Positions 48,170-54,455 of a stretch of 64,000 nucleotides of DNA are shown here, piece by piece (position 1 is the stretch's first letter; every line of letters begins with the position of its first letter). The notes under the pieces are model-generated. The model was not told the DNA's origin and did no database searches. It was given only the letters and a program-made list of their open reading frames with translations. The position numbers and the translations under genes were made by a program. The DNA is from Oligoflexia bacterium (GTDB taxonomy: Bacteria; Bdellovibrionota; Bdellovibrionia; Bdellovibrionales; Bdellovibrionaceae): contig BOLD01000001.1 in NCBI GenBank assembly GCA_016861345.1, positions 1-64,000 of the forward strand, written 5' to 3'.

Positions 48170-48239
48170 CAGGGCCTAGATCAAGACTTTTAACTTTTGA
48201 AAACTGGACCAAAGTTCTGATCGCAAATCATACTCTAGA

Positions 48240-48623
48240 CTACTGCCCCGTCAGGGATCGATATGCAGTTTCAATAAAATTTTTGGAATCAGGACCGACT
48301 TTTTGAATCATCTGAGCATAGGCTCGATCAATTTCACTCCGTCCACTCCCCGCAGGTATCCCCAATACCTCATAGGCATCCCAAGAGTGTCCATTGTACA
48401 TAAAAAGAACATTCAAGTTCTTCATCTGAAGCCCTTGACTCATCTCGGATTGGGTCGACAGACTCATTTTTGCCCCTAAAGAACCAAAGCTTGAGGGGGA
48501 TTTTTGAGCTTTCAAATTCAGACGCGAGGGGGCACGAATTCCTGATTTGCTTTTATACATAAAAATAAAAGCGAAAAAACCGCCCAAACCGATGATGAAA
48601 TAGAAAACTGCTTGGCTCCCCAT
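48240..48623 (-). CDS. Membrane protein with degenerate J-like domain
   Basis: 127 residues. One N-terminal membrane segment (AVFYFIIGLGGFFAFIFMY), a Ser/Gln-rich middle, then a small C-terminal domain DAYEVLGIPAGSGRSEIDRA...FIETAYRSL, the pattern of DnaJ J-domains. The invariant HPD of true J-domains reads GPD here (KVGPDS), so DnaK ATPase stimulation is unlikely. It may be an adaptor. It is divergent from the Mrp gene with only 66 bases between starts. Confidence 0.7.
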   Translation of the reverse strand: MGSQAVFYFIIGLGGFFAFIFMYKSKSGIRAPSRLNLKAQKSPSSFGSLGAKMSLSTQSEMSQGLQMKNLNVLFMYNGHSWDAYEVLGIPAGSGRSEIDRAYAQMIQKVGPDSKNFIETAYRSLTGQ

Positions 48624-48689
48624 CTACTCTATATTAGACCTTGTCTTGCCAAAGTTATCAAGATTAAGAAAATGCAAGCGAGGTCGACA

Positions 48690-49487
48690 ATGTCTCATTC
48701 TCATAATCCCTTCGAAAAACAAGCCCCCATTCCCAATGTGAAACACATTATTGCTGTCAGCTCTGGAAAAGGAGGGGTTGGAAAATCAACCGTTGCCACA
48801 AATATTACCCTTGCCCTATCAAAGAAAAATAAAGTTGGTTTATTAGATGCTGATATCTACGGCCCCAGCATTCCTCGTATGATGGGCGCTCTGAACCAAC
48901 AACTTTCCGTCAACCAAGATAAAAAAATAGAACCCATTGTGCGATATGGAATGAAGCTCATGAGCATTGGTTTCATGGTTGCTGAAAATGCTGCCGTTGT
49001 TTGGCGAGGCCCCATGCTCTTTAAGGCAATTGATCAATTTCTCAGAGACGTTCACTGGGGAGAATTAGATTACCTCGTCGTGGATCTTCCACCTGGAACA
49101 GGAGATGTCCAACTGACTCTGGCTCAATCCGTTCCGATCAGTGGAGCTATCACTGTCACCACCCCACAAAATATCGCATTGATTGATGTTAAAAAAGCAA
49201 TCGATATGTGGGAGCGCATGAACATACCTCTTCTTGGCACTGTTGAAAATATGGCTTACATGATTGCCCCTCAAAGCGGAGAGCGAATCCAACTTTTCCC
49301 TAAAGGAGAACTGGATGCCTATCTGGATTCAAAGAAAATTTCAAAAATTGGAGAAATCCCATTTCATCCCCATGTCAGCCTTGGGTCGGAAGCTGGGATT
49401 CCGATTGTTGAATCCCATGCCTCAAGCACTGAGGCACAGGAATTTTTTAAAATTGCAGAAAAAATCAGAGAAAAGCTGCCTGTTTAG
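48690..49487 (+). CDS. Mrp/ApbC-family ATPase lacking the CxxC pair
   Basis: A deviant-Walker P-loop ATPase of 265 residues. The start is the ATG at 48690 after GAGG. Motifs are AVSSGKGGVGKST (22-34), LLDADIYGPSIPRMMG (51-66) and DYLVVDLPPGTGDVQLTL (127-144). Mrp proteins carry or help build Fe-S clusters, and most have a C-x-x-C after VENM. Here the same place reads VENMAYMIAPQSGERI, with Ala193 and Ser196 where the cysteines should be. The N-terminal DUF59 domain is also absent. It may thus work in another role, for example as a partner ATPase. Fold is certain; function is open. Confidence 0.9.
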   Translation: MSHSHNPFEKQAPIPNVKHIIAVSSGKGGVGKSTVATNITLALSKKNKVGLLDADIYGPSIPRMMGALNQQLSVNQDKKIEPIVRYGMKLMSIGFMVAENAAVVWRGPMLFKAIDQFLRDVHWGELDYLVVDLPPGTGDVQLTLAQSVPISGAITVTTPQNIALIDVKKAIDMWERMNIPLLGTVENMAYMIAPQSGERIQLFPKGELDAYLDSKKISKIGEIPFHPHVSLGSEAGIPIVESHASSTEAQEFFKIAEKIREKLPV

Positions 49488-49493
49488 GCAGCT
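49474..49493 (-). terminator. Hairpin covering the convergent stop codons
   Basis: AGCTGCCT (49474-49481) and AGGCAGCT (49486-49493) form a perfect 8-bp stem with loop GTTT. Both the Mrp TAG (49485-49487) and the chemotaxis-gene TAA (49486-49484) lie in it. On the minus strand it is followed by TTTTC, so it should end that transcript. Confidence 0.6.
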
Positions 49494-51095
49494 CGCTTGA
49501 CGAAACTATCGTCGCGTCCCTCTAAAATATCTTTTAACTCACCGACCAGCGAAGAGAGTCGATCGGCCTCAATATTGAGTTCCTGAGATGCCCGCGACGC
49601 CTCACTGGAGACAATTTCATTCTCCTTGGCCAATCGATCAAACTCCATCACAGCCTGATTAATACCACCAACCCCTGTGGCTTGCTCTTTCGAAGCTACA
49701 GAAATTTCTTTTACCATTGATTGGACCTGTCCAACATTGAACGATTTCTCGGAAAGTTTCTTCACATCGAGCGGCGACCTGCCCGCCATAGTCAACCTTT
49801 GCTCGACCGATCTCAATAACTCGCTCCACTTCCTCTTTTGTCTCTCGCGCCATAGTCTCTACTTTTGTAATCGAATTCTGAAGAAGCTCGGTGATCTCCC
49901 TGGCTGCATTACCACTCATCGAAGCCAGATTTCCTACCTCTTCTGCGACGACGGCAAAGCCTTTGCCTTTATCTCCGGCGCGCGCCGCCTCAATTGAGGC
50001 ATTAAAAGAGAGCAGCTTTGTTTGGAAAACGATATCGTTAATGACCTTCGCCTTTGATCCAACCTCTTGAATTAGTTTCACGATCTCCTGATTTTCCTTA
50101 TTCGACTTATCAATCTGCTGCATAATCATCTGATTAGCATCGTTGATATCCTGAATCGCCTGTCGCATCTCTTGGATCACTTCTTGACCCGTATAGGCGG
50201 CCTTTGAACTCAACTCGGCTTGACCGACAGATTTTTCTGAATTCTCAGCATTTCTTGAAACCATGGAACTGACTTCTTCTGTGGTCGCCGTGGTCTGCTG
50301 CAAGAGCGCGGCCTGTTGAGCCGCACCACTATTTAATGTCATACTGGAATAATGAATCCGCTCAGAAACTCCAGTTACATTCGCCGCTCCATTCATCATT
50401 GTTTCTGCTAACCCATGAAGTTTTTTTATCAAGCCTTTGCCGACAAGGATGGTAACGCTTAAGGTAATGAACACCACGATCAATCCAGCTAAGGGCACGA
50501 TCATCAACACAAGATCGGCTTGCTTAATCGCTGCCTCGCCCGTTTCCTTTTGGCTCGCCGCACGTCGCTCCGTCAGTTCATTAAATATTTTTGTCAAAGT
50601 ATCTGCAACAGGACGAAGTCCTGAGTTGATATAATACTTGCCCATCTCGTCATATCGAGGATCATTACGACCAAGATAATCCAATACTTTTTCTGCCTGT
50701 TCCTTCATCTTTGGCCACTCTTCAATAACTGGGGCAAAAATCTGCTTTGCTTTTTCATCTCGTGGCAAGGCAACGTATTGCTCCATGGCTGCGTCAAACT
50801 TAGCAATTGATTGTTTCACAAGGGTGGCATGTCTTGCCCGCTCTTCAACATCCAACCCCATCCCGAAAATGGTCCATGAGTACCGAACAACTTCGTTCAC
50901 CGAATTTGCCATCTCTGTCGAGTAATGAGAAAGTGGAACTCGGATCGAGGTATTAAATTTAATCTCACCAACAAGCTGACTAACAAAGTAAAAGTTTGCT
51001 CCAACCATTAAGATGATAGCTGTGACTTGAACAAAGGCCGGTATCGCCAGCCGAAACTTCAAGCCAGTAAAAAACTTTCTTAGCTTGGATCTCAT
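49484..51095 (-). pseudogene. Methyl-accepting chemotaxis protein, broken by a frameshift
   Basis: Starts at the ATG 51095 after AGAGGAGA. It encodes a four-helix-bundle-like periplasmic domain between two membrane helices ([18 protein letters not shown] and [19 protein letters not shown]). The signalling domain has the tip [20 protein letters not shown]. The frame is lost near 49731-49745: upstream it reads [10 protein letters not shown], downstream [19 protein letters not shown] continues in another frame to the stop at 49484. A loss of two bases (CAAAAT to CAAT) would explain it. As read, the protein ends at 49659 with a foreign tail and loses the C-terminal part of the signalling coiled coil. 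It may be a real mutation or a sequencing error. Confidence 0.85.
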
Positions 51096-51389
51096 AAACT
51101 CTCCTCTGATATAAATTTTCCTATCGAATTCCCATCGGAAAATGACAAAAAAAATGAATGGCCCAATGTCCAGTTCTAATGAAAATAACCCTGTATTTTC
51201 AATCAAGCTGGATACTTTATTTTCGTAGATAAACATAAACTACAGATATGGCAATTGCCATCATGTAAGCATAGGCGCAGCAGATCCAGGCCAAAAAGTC
51301 TTGTCTCAATGTCATCAAGAGAAACAGACTTGATTTTACCTTCATCTTTCTTCAGTCTTAGTAATGCACAATAAACAAGGAGATTGTTC

Positions 51390-51884
51390 ATGAGAAAACT
51401 GTTCGTATTGGCTACACTATCATTATCTCTTTCAGCATATGCCGCTGAGGATAAATCTTGCACACCAGCAAAGAAAGTTGCTGTCTGTAAAGAGGACATC
51501 GTTAAAGAACGAGTTGAATGGGCCTGCAAGCTCATCGAAGCCAAGGGCAAAGGAGCTATACCTGAAGTCAACGCCATGAGATTTGAATGTTGTGGTGAGC
51601 CTAACTATGTTTGGATCAATGACATGCATCCAAAGATGGTTATGCATCCAATTAAACCTGATCTGAATGGAAAAGATGTGACTGAAAATAAGGATCCAGA
51701 TGGAAAGAAACTTTTCGTAGCTTTCGTTGAAGCAGTGAAAAAGACTCCATCAGGAGCATGGGTTGATTACAAGTGGACAAAGTTCGGTGATTCCGAGGCT
51801 ACGCCTAAAACTTCATGGGTCAAAGCATGTAAAGTTGGCAGCACTGATGAAAAGTGGGTTGTTGGTTCAGGAACTTGGAAGTAA
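51390..51884 (+). CDS. Exported single-Cache-domain protein
   Basis: 164 residues from the ATG at 51390, with AAGGAGA upstream. Signal peptide MRKLFVLATLSLSLSAYAA. The body has EPNYVWINDMHPKMVMHPIK, then DLNGKDVTENKDPDGKKLF and AWVDYKWTKFGD, a clear single Cache (sCache_2-like) ligand-binding domain. Four or five cysteines, including a CC pair, are unusual. Lacking a membrane signalling domain, it would be a free periplasmic ligand binder. It is divergent from the broken chemotaxis receptor, to which it might present ligand; that is inference. A strong terminator follows. Confidence 0.82.
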   Translation: MRKLFVLATLSLSLSAYAAEDKSCTPAKKVAVCKEDIVKERVEWACKLIEAKGKGAIPEVNAMRFECCGEPNYVWINDMHPKMVMHPIKPDLNGKDVTENKDPDGKKLFVAFVEAVKKTPSGAWVDYKWTKFGDSEATPKTSWVKACKVGSTDEKWVVGSGTWK

Positions 51885-51910
51885 TTTTATTTTACAATTT
51901 GATCCAAAAA

Positions 51911-51937
51911 AGCCCGCCTTGTGCGGGCTTTTTTTTG
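51911..51937 (+). terminator. Intrinsic terminator of the Cache gene
   Basis: AGCCCGC (51911-51917), loop CTTGT region, GCGGGCT, followed by a run of eight to nine T, with A-run upstream. It separates the Cache gene from the riboswitch RNA. Confidence 0.92.
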
Positions 51938-52008
51938 GCCTAAAATGATACAGAACTTTTGATCTCTCATTATTTTTGAACTCTTTTGAGAAAGTCTCTG
52001 AAAAAATT

Positions 52009-52036
52009 TTGCACCTGACGATAGTCCTGTTAGACT
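52009..52036 (+). promoter_or_regulatory. Candidate promoter of the riboswitch RNA
   Basis: TTGCAC (52009-52014), 16-base spacer, TAGACT (52031-52036). The start would be near 52043. A sigma-28-type box with correct spacing is not visible here. Confidence 0.5.
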
Positions 52037-52059
52037 GAAAGTCAATTAAGGAGGTCTCG

Positions 52060-52116
52060 GTGAAAAGGCGTAGAGCAGGACGATGTCATCACCTTGCCGA
52101 TCCCGGCTACGAGTAG
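52060..52116 (+). CDS. Possible 18-residue peptide at the 5' end of the riboswitch RNA
   Basis: GTG at 52060 follows a perfect AAGGAGG (52048-52054) at five bases. The frame reads MKRRRAGRCHHLADPGYE and stops at TAG 52114. It is very basic at the start. Such a strong ribosome site on a supposed non-coding RNA is notable, but the frame is too short to judge. Confidence 0.25.
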   Translation: MKRRRAGRCHHLADPGYE

Positions 52117-52228
52117 CGGAGCCTATCACCAGGATAGCTACCGCGTGCCGCTTCAACATTAACCCAAGTATACATTAACTTTAAAAGGAGGATCCCGCAG
52201 GCGATATTTAGTTAGGATTTTTATCCTT

Positions 52229-52330
52229 CCTTTGCCAAAGGCACACCCGTGAGAAATCCGGGGCCGCAAAGCTAGAGGGGCTTCTCGGAGTGAAAATGAA
52301 AGCTCTGAATGCCAGCCAGACTGCCAGAGG
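52229..52330 (+). promoter_or_regulatory. Cyclic-di-GMP-I (GEMM-I) riboswitch aptamer
   Basis: P1 is CCTTT (52229-52233) with AGAGG (52326-52330). The conserved GGCACACC is followed by a CCCG/CGGG hairpin capped by a GAAA tetraloop (52253-52256), then CGCAAAGC (52265-52272), the hallmark of the class. The second arm pairs CGGAG with CTCTG and closes with GCCAGCC and ACTGCC. By alignment to Vc2 the base that contacts the ligand guanine appears to be G, favouring c-di-GMP over cGAMP; this needs a proper alignment. The second-messenger aptamer class is convincing. Confidence 0.85.
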
Positions 52331-52433
52331 ACGTGAAAGCTGAAATGCTTTTTGCGAACAGCCGAATGGGTATCATTCGCAACGGAAGGACGTTTTATGT
52401 TATTCAATACAATTCAAAAGTTTCATTCCCCTT

Positions 52434-52477
52434 AGCCCGCGGTCCCCATACCCTAATGCCGCGGGCTTTCTTTTTTT
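52434..52477 (+). terminator. Strong terminator of the riboswitch RNA
   Basis: AGCCCGCGG (52434-52442) pairs perfectly with CCGCGGGCT (52459-52467), and TTCTTTTTTT follows. On the other strand no T-run follows, so it acts only on the RNA, not on the convergent mltD. Confidence 0.93.
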
Positions 52478-52489
52478 GTAGAACGCTCT

Positions 52490-54403
52490 TTAATCTCGAG
52501 CTATTGCAGACGGAATCAGGATTCGAGCCCCAATAAGGATTTTCGATCCACCCTCAAGGTTATTTTTCTCTTTTATTGACTCAACAGTAACGTTATATCT
52601 ATTCGCAATTGAAAGAAGATTGTCTCCTCTTCGAACGACATGAACTTTAACTTTTGAAACATGTGTTTGCTTCTTTGTTTTTTTCAAATTGATCTGCGCG
52701 CCCTTAGTTGAAGCTGGCAAACGAGTTCCGCCTGAATCAACTGAGTTGGGTCGCTGAGAAACTGGAATGGTGAGACTTGACCCCACTTTCAGCATGGATT
52801 TCCGCCCCATGTTGTTTGCCTTACGAAGAGACTGAACCGTCACTCCGTATTTTTTTGCTATATTTGAAAGATTCTCACCAGCCCTCACAACATGAGCAAT
52901 TCCCTGAGAGCCGGGTTCGGACTGAACAATATCCTCTAAATCTTCCCTACTGGATTTAGATGACTGAGCAACCCGGCCTGGATCTGAAGGTAAACCATCA
53001 TCCTTTGGCACTCGAAGCTTCATTCCTGCTTTTAAAACACTACCTCGTCCGAGCTTGTTCATTTTTCGAAGCTCATTCACAGTTGAATCATAGTCATCGG
53101 CAATCGCCGACAATGTATCACCGGGTTGGACCATATAGAAAACACCCTTCGTGGTGACAACTTCAGGATTCGTTGAGGCTTGCTCACTATCATCTTTTGT
53201 TTTTTCTATTTTAGGCTTCTTTGCAATCACAACTGGTTTAGTTTTGAAGCTTGATGAGCGATCTGGAACTTGAATTCGCATTCCTATTCTCAGCTTCTTG
53301 CCCGGTTTAAAATCATTCACATCTCGAAGCCAAGCAACTGTTGTTCGGTACTTTCTTGCGATTGTGTACAGGCTATCACCCGATCGAACCCGGTAAGTTT
53401 CCGTTTCTCCTGCATCGGCAACAAACTCAACTTTATCAACAAAACTTTGTTGAGCTGCAGCTAGAGCTTGCTGAGCTTGCCCGACAGGCACTCGTAATTC
53501 AAGCTGACCAGTCTGAGACCTTGTTGGCGCCACTTCACCACGAAATTTTGGGTTCAATTGTTTAAGATCGTCATAATCATATCCCATTCGCTCCGCCATC
53601 TGACGAAGATTGACGGGCTTATCGACCTTGATCAATTCAAACTCAATGGGCTGCTCATAATCAACATTTGTGAATCCGTAAGCCTCTGGTTTTTTTCCTA
53701 TAATTTTAGCTGCAATATACTTTGGAATATAATTGATTGTCTCTTTTGGAAAACGCCGCTTACGGGCAAGCTCCCAGAAATCCCGCGTATAATGATTCAT
53801 CACTTCTCGCTTAACTCTGTTTTCTCCAACATTGTAAGAGGCCATAGCCAGATACCAGGACCCAAAAATGCTGTACAAGCTTTTAAAGTATTCTGCGGCT
53901 GCCTGAGTTGAAAGGACTGGATCTCTTCGCTCATCAACAAACGAGTTAATCTCAAGTCCGTATCTTCTTCCTGTTGGTTTGATAAACTGCCAATATCCGA
54001 CAGCAGCAGCTCGGCTCGTAGCTCGAGAACTAAAACCTGATTCAATCAAAGCAATGTAGATTAAATCCTCAGGTAAACCGTTTTGCTTAAGAATTCTCTT
54101 CATAACTCCAGAGTAACGCGTTGACCTGGCCAAGTACCTTTCCATATGAGGACGTCCTCTGCCCTGGAAATAGCGAATCCACTGTTCGACCCGAGGATTC
54201 ATCTCAGTCGGAATTGAATCTAATTCTTGATCAACAACCTGAGGTGGCTCTGGATCTGAGACCCGATACGAGGGTAACTCATGGGGGCCTTGGGTTTGAG
54301 AATTTTCTGCAGTACGGACCGACGCCTGATGAGCGCAACCACCCAATAGGAAAAGAAAAACTATAGCACAGAGCTCTTTGGATAGATTGAGCTTCAACGA
54401 CAT
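52490..54403 (-). CDS. mltD: Membrane-bound lytic transglycosylase MltD with four LysM domains
   Basis: A lipoprotein (FLLGGC, Cys23) of 637 residues that cleaves peptidoglycan glycan strands. The SLT catalytic domain spans about 100-215, with catalytic Glu121 in YIALIESGFSS, then AVGYWQFIKPTGRRYGL and AMASYNVGENRV. Four LysM peptidoglycan-binding repeats follow at about 336-380, 422-466, 503-547 and 586-631, each starting Y/H-x-V-x-x-G-[DE]-x-L, joined by polar linkers. E. coli MltD has fewer LysM repeats, so binding here may be tighter. It has GGAGG before the ATG and its own promoter candidate. It follows slt on the same strand. Confidence 0.94.
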   Translation of the reverse strand: MSLKLNLSKELCAIVFLFLLGGCAHQASVRTAENSQTQGPHELPSYRVSDPEPPQVVDQELDSIPTEMNPRVEQWIRYFQGRGRPHMERYLARSTRYSGVMKRILKQNGLPEDLIYIALIESGFSSRATSRAAAVGYWQFIKPTGRRYGLEINSFVDERRDPVLSTQAAAEYFKSLYSIFGSWYLAMASYNVGENRVKREVMNHYTRDFWELARKRRFPKETINYIPKYIAAKIIGKKPEAYGFTNVDYEQPIEFELIKVDKPVNLRQMAERMGYDYDDLKQLNPKFRGEVAPTRSQTGQLELRVPVGQAQQALAAAQQSFVDKVEFVADAGETETYRVRSGDSLYTIARKYRTTVAWLRDVNDFKPGKKLRIGMRIQVPDRSSSFKTKPVVIAKKPKIEKTKDDSEQASTNPEVVTTKGVFYMVQPGDTLSAIADDYDSTVNELRKMNKLGRGSVLKAGMKLRVPKDDGLPSDPGRVAQSSKSSREDLEDIVQSEPGSQGIAHVVRAGENLSNIAKKYGVTVQSLRKANNMGRKSMLKVGSSLTIPVSQRPNSVDSGGTRLPASTKGAQINLKKTKKQTHVSKVKVHVVRRGDNLLSIANRYNVTVESIKEKNNLEGGSKILIGARILIPSAIARD

Positions 54404-54426
54404 TTAACCTCCGACCGAATATTATT

Positions 54427-54455
54427 ATATTACTGAATACGCGATCGAGGAGCAA
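54427..54455 (-). promoter_or_regulatory. Candidate promoter for mltD
   Basis: On the minus strand, TTGCTC (54455-54450), 17-base spacer, TAATAT (54432-54427). It lies in the 52-base gap between slt and mltD, directly after the slt stop, so mltD can be expressed apart from the Bat operon. Confidence 0.45.

Larger units (their letters stand above)
52043..52477 (+). ncRNA. Stand-alone structured RNA containing a c-di-GMP-I riboswitch (merRNA-like)
   Basis: About 435 bases between its own promoter-like site and its own strong terminator, with no long gene inside or downstream on the same strand (mltD is convergent). The 5' half has a stem GCGG...CCGC enclosing CCTATC-ACCA-GGATAG (about 52117-52144) and a hairpin AGGAT-TTTT-ATCCT near 52213-52226. 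The 3' half holds the aptamer. A massively expressed c-di-GMP-riboswitch RNA (merRNA) is known from Bdellovibrio attack phase; this locus has the same design, so I propose homology of kind, not of sequence. The RNA may bind and buffer c-di-GMP or be stabilised by it. Confidence 0.75.

Noticed and set aside
51990..52024. Sigma-28 promoter for the riboswitch RNA (GAAAGTCT and GACGATAG)
   Set aside because: The two boxes are 19 bases apart instead of 11, so the sigma-70-like pair at 52009-52036 is the better candidate.
52309..52536. 75-codon plus-strand frame starting within the aptamer
   Set aside because: It runs through the aptamer's last stem and through the strong terminator at 52434-52477, so it would not be transcribed in full.
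52838..54000. Regular repeats suggestive of a CRISPR or tandem DNA repeat
   Set aside because: They are LysM protein repeats of MltD with diverged DNA; no identical repeat-spacer units occur anywhere in the window.
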